Source: Proteles cristata cristata
Lineage: Eukaryota; Chordata; Mammalia; Carnivora; Hyaenidae
Assembly: GCA_017311185.1 (NCBI GenBank)
Contig: JAESUZ010005104.1
Location: 310,001 to 374,000 of the forward strand
Direction of reading: 5' to 3'
Length of the DNA stretch: 64,000 bases
The translations under genes were made by a program, and so were the position numbers. Positions 23,030 to 34,551 of the stretch are shown here, piece by piece (within the stretch, counting starts at the first letter, position 1; each line of letters begins with the position of its first letter). The notes under the pieces are model-generated. The model saw only the letters and a list, made by a program, of their open reading frames with translations. It had not been told where the DNA came from and ran no database searches.

Positions 23030-24130
23030 ATTTAACAGATATTTATTGAGCACTCAGTACATTCTGGGTACTATTCTATCCTCAGAGAGTTTACGTTCTT
23101 TTAAATGAGTCAAGACAATAAACTAGTCATGTCAGAAACTAGAAGATAAGTGCTGGGGAGAAAAATAAGGGTTCCCCAGTAGGCCTTGCTGAGAAAGTGA
23201 CATGCAAAGAGAGGGAAGGGTAAGGGACAATTGTATGTACATCCAAAGAGCTTTCCAAGCTAAAAGAATAGCCAGGGCAACAGCCTTGCAGTATGGATGT
23301 ATGTGCTTGGTGTATTCAGAGAACCACCTGAAGCTAGGACACAAAGAGTGAACAGGGCAGGAAGGCAGGGGCAGGCCTTCTAGGCCATTGGGAGGGGCCC
23401 TTCTCTGAGTGAGAAGGGAAAGGTCAGTAGAGTTTTGAGCAGAGAAGCGAGGCATGTGGCAGCTGCATGGACTATGGGTGGCACTGAAGAGACCACTGAG
23501 GAGGCTGCTCACATAATCTTGGTGAGAGACAGTGGACCTGGGTTGTAGCAGTAGAAGTCAGGAGGAGGAGGAGGAGGCAGAGTCCCTGGTGGATGGGATG
23601 TAGGGTGTGTGAGATAAGCAAAGGAATCAGGACGGCTTCCTCCAACTGTGGCCTGGAGGGTGGTGAGGATGCAGTTGCCATCACTCTATAGAAAGTGTGT
23701 AGGTGGGACCGGAAATGTTTGCTAGGGGGAATGTTTAGAAGTTGGCTTTGGGGCATGTTTGGTTTCCATTGCCTAGCAGAGGTGTAAGTGAACTGTGAGC
23801 TTTGATATGTGAGAGTTGAGTACACAGGAGAAGTATAGGTGGGACTGGAGACCAAGGGAAGAGGTTGGGCTTCTGGGTATTGAGGAACCAGTGAAACAGG
23901 CTGAGTCGGAGAGGAAGCCAGTTTGACAGTGGAGAGAGCATTCAAAGGAAAAGCGATCAAGCAGTGCATCACATGTTGCCTGGGGTCGGGTGAGGATTGA
24001 GGATATTGACCATTGGACTTGATGGCATGGAGGCCCCCCATGGCCTTGGCTAGTGCTGTTTGTTTTGGTGTTGTTGGATGGAAGACTCATTGGAAGATGC
24101 TCAAGAAAGACTGAGGTGAGGAGGGGAGAA
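23030..24130 (+). repeat. Unassigned ancient repeat, copy 3 (longest)
   Basis: CAGATATTTATTGAGCACTC opens it; TAAGTGCTGGGGAGAAAAAT, TTTTGAGCAGAGAAGCGAGG, GTTGGCTTTGGGGCATGTTT and ATTGACCATTGGACTTGATG follow over about 1.1 kb. The minus strand has a 189-codon open frame here that looks fortuitous. A GGA run lies at 23560-23577. Confidence 0.65.
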
Positions 24131-24830
24131 AAGAGCTAGATTGAACCAGGCTGGGTTTTGTCAGGCACCTGTGAAAACCCAGAAGAGCAAAGGGTTATGG
24201 TGAACTCTAAGCTGAGTAAGGAGACAGCAGAAGGCCTGTAGCACCTGGAAGCCCTGTTGGAGTTGAGAGGGAGCTGGAAGCACTGGGTTGGTGGTACGAG
24301 TGTGCGAGGAATGGAATTAGACCAGGGAAGAGTTGCAGTGATCTGTCAGGAAGGGTCTCTAGGCATGACTGGGAATGAGTGCCTGAGGTGGTAGAAGCCA
24401 AGGTCACTGGAGGAGTCTGTGAAGTTTAAGGATCCAAGAGCCTTGTGTTAAAAAACAAAACAAAACAAAAAACAGATTATTCCTCCTAGAATCAGCAAGA
24501 ATGATGATGAGAGTTTCCAGAATGACAGTGACCAGAAACTTAACTCTTCAAGTGCAAGAGGGTGTCAGATATGTGTAGATGTGCAATGAGAAGGAGAGGG
24601 AGTGGTATAGTCTGAAAACTGAAGCTCCAAAACTGGAAACCCAGGAGAAAATTATATCACGTATGTGGATTTACGGCATAACTCAGCAATGACTCCAAAG
24701 GGCATTTGGAAGAATAAGGAAGGTTGTTGAAGAAAACAAAGCTGCAGTGACTTAAAGCGTCATGGGTTTGAGGACAAAACTTGCCAACATTGAAGTCAGG
24801 TACATGTAACTAAGAACTTGGTGTGTTGTG

Positions 24831-25042
24831 GGGCACCTGGGTGGCTTAGTCGGTTAAGTGTCTGACTTTGGCTCAGGTCATGATCTTGCGGTTCATGGGT
24901 TCGAGCCCCGCATCGGGCTCTGTGCTGACAGCCAGCTCAGAGCCTGGAGCCTGTTTCAGATTCTGTGTCTCCTCTCTCCAACCCTCCCCTGCTCACGCTG
25001 TCTCTCTTTCTCTCTCAGAAATAAATGAAACATTTTTTAGAA
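24831..25042 (+). mobile_element. Felid tRNA-Lys SINE
   Basis: Full-length from GGGCACCTGGGTGGCTTAGT to ATAAATGAAACATTTTTTAG, flanked by AAGAACTTGGTGTGTTGTG and AAGAACTTGGTGTATTGTG (one mismatch in 19). Confidence 0.94.
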
Positions 25043-25139
25043 AAAGAACTTGGTGTATTGTGAAGGAGGCACCAGTTATCACTGTGATAGAATAACCATT
25101 ATACAGTTTGTAGATGAGGAGAGAGTAATATAGAGCTTC

Positions 25140-25960
25140 ACTAAATACAGCATGCACTGAAATAAATTCCAGATATTAAAGAGAGAAACATTCTAAATAA
25201 TTAAAGCAGAATAAAACAGAATAGAGTATTTATCAATCCTCTAGCAGGGGGAATATTTTTTAAGGTTAATAGGCAATAAAAGACATCACTTAGGAGAATA
25301 ACAGACTTTACTTCATAAATCGCCTGCAGTATTAAACTGACGGAGTTTGCAACTAATGCCTGTATTATCAATAGTCTATGGAAATTGCTAAGAAAATGAC
25401 ATCTCCTTTCTGGAATTCTCAGCTGACTACTTCTCTGCTCTAAGACTTAGGTACAACAGTGAAATGTGCCTAAAGGTCTGCCCCTCCTGGCCTCTCAGTT
25501 CCTAGAGGAGGTTTTTATTCCTCATTTTTATAGGCACTACATTTGTGTTTATTAGACCCGCTGCACAAAAAAACTCCCAACAGACAAGATAGGAGGAAAA
25601 TTGTCTCAGAAGACAACTTTAGACAAACGTGAAAAGTCTTCACTTTCATTATTAATCAAAGTGAAGTTAAAATATAAAAATGGACTTTATAAGTTAGAAG
25701 AGAACAAAATCATAACCCTCAAGCTAATAAGAGAATTTGCAATGGACATTCTGCTTATAAAAGTGTAAAGTTCTAGAGGTCTTTGGAAAGCAGTCCACAG
25801 AGTCAAGAAAGTCCAGACTTGGGGAAACCTTTAGGCATTCTGCCCAGAGTCCCACTTTGTGGTATCAGTCGCAAGAAACCAGGGCGTAGAGAGTGGTATA
25901 CACCTGTGTGTTCATTAACATGAAAGTCTGTTTATGGTAGTGAACGCTCTCAAAGACCAA
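25140..25960 (+). mobile_element. Old L1 remnant, 3' part
   Basis: A-rich sense strand; GGGGAAACCTTTAGGCATTC and GTGTTCATTAACATGAAAGT followed by TTTATGGTAGTG resemble the L1 'gttcatagcag...tttataatag' block. Diverged. Confidence 0.45.
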
Positions 25961-26021
25961 GGATGCAGAGCAAAACAAGAGAAGCCCTCAGGATCCCAAG
26001 GGTATTAGAATACTAAATGCA

Positions 26022-26138
26022 TGGGGCGCCTGGGTGGCTCAGTCAGGTAAGCATCTGACTTGATTTCGGCTCAGGTCATGATTCAGGAGATTGAGCCCCT
26101 CATTGAGCTCTGCTGTGACAACGTAGAGCCTCCTTGGG

Positions 26139-26203
<65 letters not shown>

Positions 26204-26265
26204 CTGTCCCTCTCGCCTATGCGCACTCTATCTCTTTCAAAATAAATAAACATTTTTTTAATTAA
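26022..26265 (+). mobile_element. Felid SINE with long CT tract and perfect 15-bp target duplication
   Basis: AGAATACTAAATGCA lies at 26007-26021 and 26272-26286. The head is GGGGCGCCTGGGTGGCTCAG. The body differs from other copies (TTGATTTCGGCTCAGGTCAT; CCTCCTTGGGATTCTCT), marking a different subfamily. Confidence 0.95.
26140..26199 (+). repeat. (CT)n microsatellite
   Basis: Nearly 60 bases of pure TC dinucleotide inside the SINE. Confidence 0.95.
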
Positions 26266-26430
26266 GAAAAGAGAATACTAAATGCAGCACACTAATGTGT
26301 ATGCTATGTGAAATACAAAGTACAATACCATGTGGAAAAAAATTCATTAAGCTATCCCTAAAGATTTTTTAAAAATAGAAAAAAACAAAATAGAACTTTG
26401 AATATTTTACTTACACATTTTAAAAAGCCC

Positions 26431-26495
26431 TGTGAGCACTGGGTGTTATATGGAAACCAACGTGATAATAAACTATTTGTAAAAAAAAAAAAAAG
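26431..26495 (+). mobile_element. Carnivore L1 3' terminus, short
   Basis: GAGCACTGGGTGTTATATGG, then AAACCAACGTGATAATAAAC and a poly-A of 14. Same end as 5503-5560. Confidence 0.65.
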
Positions 26496-26639
26496 TGCTG
26501 TGAGGAGACTAGAAAGCTGTTAACTTGCTGCCATGTTTCTTTTTCTTCACCTCTCACCAGCCATTCTCTGTACACCTAGCACTGCACCAGGCACAAAGGT
26601 TAGGAAAAAATTACAACTGCACAGCAAGATGGGCCTGGT

Positions 26640-26820
26640 CATTGTCACTGTCACAGCTGATCTTTACCGATGCCTTGGTGTGTGCCTGGCACTGTGCTAT
26701 AGCAGTTTCTTACATTTGATCCTCGTAATAACCCTCTGAGTCTAGTTTGTGGGTTTTTTTTAATCTGCATTTTACAGATGAGAAAGCTGAGTCACAAAGA
26801 AATGAATATGAGTCGTTGTG
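26640..26820 (-). repeat. MIR
   Basis: TGTGTGCCTGGCACTGTGCT, TTTGATCCTCGTAATAACCC, CATTTTACAGATGAGAAAGC is the antisense MIR. Confidence 0.8.
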
Positions 26821-26924
26821 TTTGGGGGCTCTGGAGGGGAGGGATACTCTTGTGGGGTCTCAGAGATGAGGTCCAATTGGTGAGAAGGGCCTAAAGATGG
26901 CCTCCCACTTATTTGGCAGCTATT

Positions 26925-27110
26925 GAGCTGTTGAGCTCTGTGTGCCAGGCATTCTGCCAGGTGCTGTACCTGTAGTGCTCAAAGGACTCTCAGGCCCATT
27001 TGGGGTCAGAAAAGCAACCTTGGTGAGCCTGAGGCCACAGACCTAGCAGGTGTAAGAACCAGGATTCTTATACTTAGTCCCAAGCTTTCAGCTATGATCC
27101 TCAGTTGCCT
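26925..27110 (-). repeat. MIR, diverged
   Basis: AGCTATTGAGCTGTTGAGCT, TGTGTGCCAGGCATTCTGCC and AGAACCAGGATTC follow the antisense MIR order. Confidence 0.6.
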
Positions 27111-27355
27111 CATCTGTCAGAGGGGTTGAACAAGGTCACATAGATACTTCAAATGTCATGACCAGTTCAAAAACATTAGCAGGGGAGTTTTGCAGATTGG
27201 TTTTTAAGAAATAGTCTAGTTATGATCTCAAGTTTCCTCTGACATGAGATGCTAGGGGCTACTGGCCCACCTGGCACACAGGTGTTGCTGAGTGCCCCCC
27301 TAGCCAAGTCTGTACACCAGGTAAGAGACTTAACTACAAGCCCTCTGTCTTCCAG

Positions 27356-27451
27356 ATGTAATGGATGTAGCATGGTCTCCCCATGATGCCTGGCTGGCCT
27401 CGTGCAGCGTGGATAACACTGTCGTCATCTGGAACGCTGTGAAGTTCCCAG
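27356..27451 (+). CDS. HIRA: HIRA exon 6 (residues 133-165)
   Basis: This 96-bp exon encodes the third WD40 blade: VMDVAWSPHDAWLASCSVDN, then TVVIWNAVKFPE. Asp in the SVDNTVVIW turn is the structural WD-repeat aspartate. The acceptor is CTTCCAG. The donor CCAG|GTCTGG departs from consensus at +3 to +6, although frame and phase allow only this site. The last G pairs with AA from exon 7 to give Glu. Confidence 0.97.
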
Positions 27452-28616
27452 GTCTGGGCCTCTGACTGGGTGGTGGCAGAAATGGGCCGCTCATCTGGAG
27501 CTGGTGGGCTCTTGGTCTCCTTAGGCTGGTGGCAACAGTGTCTCATAGTAGATGAGGATCCATGTGTCTTGTCTGAGACTCCGTTCTTTTTTTCTTCATC
27601 ATTGACATTTGTTTAAGGTTTTAAAAGAGGTTTGTGTTACAGAAAATAGTAAATGAGTGCTAGCATGGATGTGCCACAGATCATGAAGCTGATAGGGTGG
27701 CATTGTATGCACTTGGGCACCTGACACTCCCACATACACATATGCCCCTGAGGGTACACCTTCTCGCCACTGGGTTCTAGCCTTCGCTCAGTTGCCATCC
27801 ACTCTCTGAAGCCCTTGAACACAGGCTAACAAATCCAGTTTTGCAAAAGATTGTTTTTCTTTATTAACATGTTTAAAGTCACAACAGATGGCATAACCTG
27901 GCGTATCACTACAGTTCATAACTGGTAAGATACTTCTTCTCTTCCTGCTGGTATCTGGAATATGTTTTCTTCATGGGCTAAAAAGCATCCTCCATGAACT
28001 TGATCCAAGTCATTTTCTCTCTTTATAAGCCTCCAGGATGTGTAGGTCCATTTTCATCCTGGTCACAGAGGGCTGGGGTTGTATTTAGATTACAGATCCC
28101 TAGGTCGTGCTATCGCACACACCTTTGTCTCAGTGATGACTTACAAAGGACTTCAGCACAGTGCCCTCTACCCCGAGCTGTCAGACCTGCTCTTTATTGG
28201 GGAGCTGCCAGGGAGGTTCACATCAGAAATGCTCATGTTCCAGCCCAGGTGCGCATGGCCTTCTGTTCAGAAAGGGAAACCACTGGCAGAGATACCAACT
28301 GCAGACAAGTTGAAGGGACAGAATTTGGCTCTTCCCCAAGCCTTTGTCCCAGCTTGCCTGCCCTTTAGGGGGCTCATGCATAGTGCCTGCCTCCTGGATA
28401 CAGTCCTTCCTTCAAGTTGTTTTGCCTTGAAGCAAAGACATCAGATTAGGGGGCTCTTCTGCTTGTGCCCAGGGGTGGGAACTGATGAAGGTAGACTCCT
28501 GAGGTCCCCTCTCTTGGCTAGCCATTCCATAGCCCATGGATTGCAGCTCATGTTTTAGATAGACTCATCATTTTCCCGTAGCTAATGCCTTTCTAATCTC
28601 TTCTTTTCCTCCACAG
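27452..28616 (+). other. HIRA: HIRA intron 6
   Basis: 1.17 kb of apparently unique sequence with no repeat I can name and no coding signal. It ends with CTTTTCCTCCACAG. Confidence 0.7.
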
Positions 28617-28777
28617 AAATTCTAGCTACTCTGAGAGGCCATTCTGGCTTGGTAAAGGGGTTGACCTGGGACCCTGTTGGGAAATACATTGCCTCTCAAG
28701 CTGATGACCGCAGCCTGAAGGTGTGGAGAACGCTGGACTGGCAGTTGGAGACCAGCATCACCAAACCTTTTGATGAG
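28617..28777 (+). CDS. HIRA: HIRA exon 7 (residues 165-218)
   Basis: This 161-bp exon encodes a near-complete fourth WD40 repeat: [33 protein letters not shown], then [14 protein letters not shown]. The GH...DxxxxVW spacing is the canonical WD40 pattern. The donor GATGAG|GTAAGG is strong and the exon ends on a codon boundary. Confidence 0.98.
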
Positions 28778-30608
28778 GTAAGGAGACAGTCCAGAGAGCT
28801 TGGTCTGTCAGCCCCCCTGACCTCAGTGTACAGAGGAGGAACTGGCTGGGGTCCAGACCTCATGGTGAATGCAGAGTTCCAGGGGCCTGAGCAGACTGGT
28901 TAGGGTTCTCTGGGGCAGGCCCTCTGCCCCAAAGAGTCAAATGTTGAAAATCTTTCATTTCTCAGATGGTATTAAATGTCCAACTTTGAAGTGAGAAAAA
29001 GTGAAGAAAACCTTAACGATGCTCCCGCACTGTTGTGCCACACAGGTGGAGGAGGCCCTCTCTTTCATTTTTCCTGACTGTGCTGTGGCTTTACTCATTG
29101 ACTTGCACTCTGCAGGCCAGCCAACGTCTTTCTAGGGTAATGTTACCAGTACAGTGTGCAGAATGTCTGGAGGTCGAACTGCAGTGACTTGAGGATTTTA
29201 CTGTCTCTTCCTTCATTTGGGTTCTCATTTCATAGGGAATCAGAGCCCAAGGTCTCCATTATTCATTAGATATTTCTTAAGTGTCTACTATGAGAAGGGC
29301 AGCACTAAGTAAAGGAAATGAAAGTGGACTGAGATGGAGTCTCTCCCTTGAAGTTTAGAGTCTGGTGGGAAAGATAGACTTTCACATTAGTTTGAACATG
29401 GTGATGAAGTTGTCCGGAATGTGCAGAAATAGCTCAGGAGTGATGATTGCATCAGGAAAGGCTTTTCAGAGGAAGGGCTGTGAGCCGAGTTTTACAGGAG
29501 GAATACACGTTCACCCACACCTCAGGCCTGGCTGCAGAAGGAAGGTGGAAATCATGTATTCCATTTTCTCCAAACCAACAGCACCACATTAGTACTGTTA
29601 TTCACCCTACTTAATCTTGCCCTCCTTGGCTATAGCCCGGAAAAGGGGACATGGGCCTTCATGCCTTGTGGAGCTCCTCCTCAGGGTTCCAGTGACTAGT
29701 CAGTGGAGTCCCAGTAACAGGGCTCCTGGGGGCAGTTGTGGGAGATGTGGAGGGGTATTTGGAATCCCAGTGGGAGCTGGCGGGACTCCTCAGCCTCTGG
29801 GGTCGACCTGTCCTGTCTAAGTATATGGAAGTTGAGGCAAGTGTGTCACTACCCTCAGGCCCCACCTTGTCTTGCCTCCTCTGGGGCCATGAGGCCAAGA
29901 TCCTGACTCTTAAGTCTTTAAAACTGCCCAGGGTCAACCTTGAGCTTTAGGGGGTTGGTTTTCTGGCCCATTTCATCTTACTTTGCAGGAATAATAATGT
30001 GGAGACATGCCTTGCTTCAGCCCTAGACCAGGTCAGGGGAACATTTCCTTTCTGCTATGTATTTTATGATTTATATGGACTTTATGAAGCTCTTCTTCTT
30101 TGCTAGTAGCACCACCAGGCTTCAGTTGAGGAGGCAGGCTCAAGAGAGCACATAGTGGCTCATGGTTACTGGCTGCATCATAGAGACCGGCTCCTGAGGG
30201 TCCATAGGACTCTTCTTCCACGGAAGTGAATGTTCTGCAGACCTCATGTGGCAGGGTTAACATGCTTGGCAGAAGACAGAGGTCAGTGACCAGATAAATT
30301 TGGCCCATGCAGAATTGACAGTTAGAAGAGGTAGTCCTCTTGCAGATCCCCTCAGGCCTGTGCCTCTGTGTTATGTTCAGCTCCCGTAGGGGAGTGTAGG
30401 ATGCTGCAGCTCCCAGTCTCATCTAACAGCACCTTTTTGTTAGATCATCTGGAGAAGCTGGAGTTACTCCTGTTTGTGTAGCCAGAAGCTTGGGTACATG
30501 CTCTACTATCATACGTTTATAGATCAAAATTCAACTCTATTCTTGAGGTCACAGTTTGAGTCACACAATTGGCTTTGAGCACCTTCCAAGTGCAGATGTT
30601 TCTTTCAG
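28778..30608 (+). other. HIRA: HIRA intron 7
   Basis: 1.8 kb. One ancient repeat fragment (about 29250-29480) is listed separately. The remainder, including 29600-30600, appears unique. Confidence 0.7.
29250..29480 (+). repeat. Unassigned ancient repeat, copy 4 (5' part)
   Basis: TTCATTAGATATTTCTTAAG, AAGTTTAGAGTCTGGTGGGA and AAGGCTTTTCAGAGGAAGGG match the opening blocks of copies 1-3. Confidence 0.5.
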
Positions 30609-30776
30609 TGTGGAGGGACAACCCATGTGTTGCGGCTCAGCTGGTCACCTGACGGGCACTACCTGGTGTCTGCCCACGCCATGAACAACTCTGGCCCCAC
30701 TGCCCAGATCATTGAACGGGAGGGCTGGAAGACCAACATGGACTTTGTCGGGCACCGGAAAGCTGTGACTGTCGTT
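30609..30776 (+). CDS. HIRA: HIRA exon 8 (residues 219-274)
   Basis: This 168-bp exon, phase 0 at both ends, encodes the fifth WD40 repeat: HVLRLSWSPDGHYLVSAHAM, GPTAQIIEREGWKTNMDF, VGHRKAVTVV. The acceptor is TTTCTTTCAG and the donor GTT|GTGAGT. Residue 231, which I recall as an O-GlcNAc site in human HIRA, falls here. Length equals the human exon. Confidence 0.98.
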
Positions 30777-31529
30777 GTGAGTGTGCTTAGCCTCAGGCTG
30801 GGAGGTGCCTTGTCTCAAGGCTGGGTCACGTGGTGTACTGAGGTGGTGGACTCTGAGAGTCAGCACATGCCACATCCCTGTTTCATTTTAAATACTTAGG
30901 TTTTTACAGTTTTTAAAGTGATTTTTCAAAGCAATATATATTCACATTTTAATGAGTATCCCCCAAATCAGTCTGTGATTGGGAACATTGTAGCACTACA
31001 TTTGGGTCAGATCACAGTGTTCAAGTATGGTGGTCCCGACAAGTGCTTCCTCACTAGCCAGACTCTAGAGCACAGGTGCAGTCCATGTGCCTGCTGAGCA
31101 TGTGTGACTGCATCCTAGCCCTGGCCATCATAGCTGTGAGGCTATGCTGTGGATCACCTGAGTCTAGAGCTGCCCCACCCAGTCTTGACAAGGAGGATAA
31201 AGGGAGCCAGCAGATGGGGGCCACTGTTAACGAGGATTTTCTCAGCACTGGGCAACCGAAACAAAGTAAATACGTTGGTGGGCTAAGGTTGATAAAAGTA
31301 AAGGATCATCCAGGACTCTGATCTCAGTTTTTTGCATTCCTTAAAATGGACTTATCCTTACCATTGTTTAAATTAATGATATATATTGTGATTTAAAATA
31401 TATATAACTTTTATACAAATAAAATATTACTTAATTTTTTTTATATTGGAGCCCATGTAGAGGACTTTGTTCAAAGCCAGTCCTTGTTACTAAAATGTTT
31501 GAAAATCACTGCTTCAGAGTAGCATAGTG

Positions 31530-31690
31530 CTTCCACATGACACTGTCAAGTGGTCCTCACGGTCACTGTAAAAGTGGTTTTGTGAGATCATGGTACTGAG
31601 TCCTCTCAGCCAACCCAGGGTAGCCAAGACTCAAGCCCAGGATGCACGCCTCCAGGTTCCGTGTTTCCCGTCTCTGTGCACCTGGCCATT
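31530..31690 (-). repeat. Possible MIR, degraded
   Basis: GTGGTCCTCACGGTCACTGT and GACTCAAGCCCAGGATGCAC follow the antisense MIR order loosely. Confidence 0.4.
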
Positions 31691-32179
31691 CCTGCCTGCC
31701 CTCTGGAATTAGAACCCCTGTGAGCCAGGCCAGCTGACACCAGGCTCCCAGGAGCCACCCTTCCTCTTCGGTTGTTCTGGCATGGGGATCCCAGCTCTGA
31801 CTCTAGAGTTCCCACCCCTTTCAGTCCAGAAACGTGGCAGGGAGCTGTCTCTGTGCTTCCAACCTTGCCAAAAGTGGCACCTGGGTTACACTGAGGATAA
31901 ACCCCAGAGTGCATTTTAGCGTGACTTAACCACCGTCCTGGCCAACTGAGATCATGCAGGGCTGATCAGTATCCTCTATTTTGACTCTGAGCAACAACTA
32001 CAGTGAAGGGGAAAGGATTAATGGAGTAGACACCTCACAGTCCCATTGACCTCTGTCAGGACTTTGCCCCTAAAGCCAGGTCCTGAACTGGCCTTGCCCA
32101 GGCCATGAGAAATTCAGAGAGGAAGTCTCAGTAGCTCCCATGCCATCAACCTGGCCACAAGCCCAGAAATGAAAAGTTG

Positions 32180-32350
32180 GTAGAGCCAACTTCAAATCCT
32201 TGTCTCACTACTTACTCATTGGGTGACTTGGCCCACATTTCCTGGCCTCTTTGAGACTCCATTTCATCCTCAGCAAAATGACTCCTGGGTAGTTAGGAAG
32301 ATGAAATAAAGTATGCCGAGTGCCTGGGGCTGGGAGAATGTCAGTGTGGT
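32180..32350 (+). repeat. MIR
   Basis: ACTTCAAATCCTTGTCTCAC, GACTCCATTTCATCCTCAGC and GAAATAAAGTATGCCGAGTG, then CCTGG, follow the sense MIR. Confidence 0.65.
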
Positions 32351-32452
32351 TTCCCACCAATACGCTGGAATTGTGCTATGTTTCTGATACTGGGCATGGG
32401 GTTTGTGCTTGATGCTTGATTAATTATTTTAACATTTGTTATTTGGCTTTAG

Positions 32453-32566
32453 AAATTCAATCCAAAAATCTTCAAAAAGAAGCAGAAAAATGGGAGTTCT
32501 GCAAAGCCCAGCTGCCCATATTGCTGCTGTGCTGTTGGCAGCAAGGATCGTTCTCTGTCTGTCTGG
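32453..32566 (+). CDS. HIRA: HIRA exon 9 (residues 275-312)
   Basis: This 114-bp exon, phase 0 at both ends, encodes KFNPKIFKKKQKNGSSAKPS, CPYCCCAVGSKDRSLSVW. The basic KKKQK loop and the Cys cluster CPYCCC sit within the sixth WD40 repeat, which ends in the classical SKDRSLSVW. The acceptor TTTGGCTTTAG is short of pyrimidines just upstream; the donor is TGG|GTGAGC. Confidence 0.97.
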
Positions 32567-34480
32567 GTGAGCCCCTCTTCTCCCCCCAAGAGTTTTCATG
32601 GCTCCAGCAGGGTGAAGGAGAAGGAACTGATGAAGGAGGGAGAGACTCCCCTACCCCCCAACTTTCAGTGGTGCTCAGTGTGTGGTTCCACCCCATATCT
32701 GGGGTCAGGCCCTCTCGTTACCCCAGGAGGAAGGAAGTGCTGAAGACTAGACTTGGGGCCAGCTAGGAGAGGCCACCCTGAGCCCTAGTCAGAGCAACTC
32801 TAATGTCCAGATTCAGGGAACACCTTCAGTTGGCATGCTGTGTTTGCTTCCTTTTAGAGAACCTTTGTATCCATATATAATTTACAGCAGATATATTCAC
32901 CTGAAGTATACAGCTCAGTGCATTGTCATACATGTTTACACCAGTGTAACCACCACCCCAGAACCCCTCATCCCTGCCCAGTCAAGACTCCACTTTCCAC
33001 CACCCCTTGGCCAAGGCAGCCACTCCAACGGTGTCTGTCACACTGATGAGCTGTGCAGTGTTTACTTTTTTGTGTCTTGCATTGCTTTCACTTGGCATAA
33101 TAATGTTGAGATTCATGTGTGTTGTTGTATTTAGCATTAGCATTTAGCTAACTTAGCATTAGTTTACTCCTAATTAATTATCAAGCTCCCCATAAGCAGA
33201 GTGGACTAAATAGTTGTAGATTTGAAGGTTATCCTTTGGCTGCCTTTATTACAATTCTTTGTCACAGAGAAATTGATTGCAGTGTGTAAACTGATTTTTT
33301 TTTTCAGGCCCGTATTCATGTGACATTTCAGAACCTGAATCCCAGTGCCATCATGGGCAGTTCCAGGCGTGTTCTTCCTGGACTCCTTCTGGCCTGGAGT
33401 TTCATTTGTGATGCTTTACCCAAAACATCACTGATCATGTACTCATTTTCTTAGAATGCTGAGGTCAGATGTTCATAAAGTTTCCAGATTTCTGAGTGGT
33501 TTATAGGCACATTTTTGGGAGGAGACATGGAGATCCCAAAAATATAGGAGACTCTATTTTTCTGGAAGTGGAATTAGAGTAAGGGCAAGATTCTACTTGT
33601 GGATTCCAGGTAGCTCAGACTCCCTTTCCTCAGGACTAGGGTGGCCACAGCAAGTCTTCCCCTATAGACACAGCACCTGATAGGAGCCATGTAGAAGGTT
33701 TTCCCTCCCACCCGCCACACTGTGGCCCCAGGACCTTGTCAGCAGTGTGGCCAGACACTAGCATGTGAGCTGTAGGAACATGGAGACGGCACATAGCCCA
33801 ACCTTTGAATGACTAGATATAAGTATGCACAGGGTAAATGTTGTACAGCCATCAAAGACAGGTTTTTTACAGGGTGTTTAATGACATAATGTATAAATGA
33901 AAAAGTAATCCTGTATCAAAGAATGAAATAATGGTTAACTCTGGATCTGGAATCAGGGCAACTTAAACTGTTTTTGGTGTTTCTGGACTATCTGCACACA
34001 CTTTGTAGAATGAGAGTCCATGTGATGTATGTAACCGGTTATACCCAGCTTTGCTTACATATGTACCAGAACTCCTTGGGCCCAGAGGACATGTGCTGGC
34101 TTCTGTCTGAGGCTGCTTTCCTGTCCTGAGCACTACTTTTGCTGCCTCATCTCTGCCTAGGCCTCGGCATCCCATCTTTTGCTTGTAGATTTCTGCTCAG
34201 GTCGTGGCCTTTCTAGAACCCCATTCTCCATTCTTGATTGTCCGTGTATAAAGCCACCTCCCCAGCCAGACCACAGCAAGCCCTTCAGGCAGAGACCATG
34301 CTAAAATGCATATTTTGTCAGGTTTTTATTTCCATTGGTTTGGATCTTGCTGTTTGCTATTTGAATAGAGTCGAATATGCCTTGTATGTCAGCAAAAACT
34401 CAGACTCAGCTTCTAGGACTTAACTGAATACACAAAAAGCAGGTTTTGTTCATTTTTTTTTGCTGCTTCTTTCCTTCCAG
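32567..34480 (+). other. HIRA: HIRA intron 9
   Basis: 1.9 kb. An L1-like fragment lies near 32850-33160. From 33300 to 34440 I see nothing recognisable. It ends with a long T/C tract and CTTCCAG. Confidence 0.7.
32850..33160 (-). repeat. Old L1-like 3'-UTR fragment
   Basis: AAGTATACAGCTCAGTGCAT, TACACCAGTGTAACCACCAC and CACTTGGCATAATAATGTTG, then AGATTCATG, resemble antisense L1M 3' regions. Confidence 0.5.
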
Positions 34481-34551
34481 CTCACATGTCTGAAACGGCC
34501 TTTGGTTGTCATCCATGAGCTATTCGACAAATCCATCATGGATATTTCCTG
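34481..34551 (+). CDS. HIRA: HIRA exon 10 (residues 313-336)
   Basis: This 71-bp exon encodes LTCLKRPLVVIHELFDKSIM, DISW, the opening strands of the seventh blade. The Trp codon is split as TG plus the G that opens exon 11. The donor TCCTG|GTAAGA is good. Confidence 0.97.

Larger units (their letters stand above)
20056..27355 (+). other. HIRA: HIRA intron 5 (7.3 kb)
   Basis: Contains an ancient repeat copy (23030-24130), L1-like remnants, three felid SINEs, one older short SINE and two MIRs, all listed separately. About 20060-21620 and 24450-24810 show nothing I recognise. No exon-like reading frame with splice sites was found. Confidence 0.75.
30777..32452 (+). other. HIRA: HIRA intron 8
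   Basis: 1.7 kb. Two MIR-like pieces are listed separately. 30880-31500 includes an AT-rich stretch (31320-31450) with no identity I can support. Confidence 0.65.

Noticed and set aside
23472..24041. 189-codon minus-strand open frame, the longest in the window
   Set aside because: It lies in antisense over an ancient repeat, has low-complexity Ser/Pro/Leu composition, resembles no protein family I know and has no splice or promoter context.
28079..28558. Possible extra coding exon in intron 6 (159-codon frame)
   Set aside because: Exons 6 and 7 join in phase without it, and no homology or paired splice sites support it.
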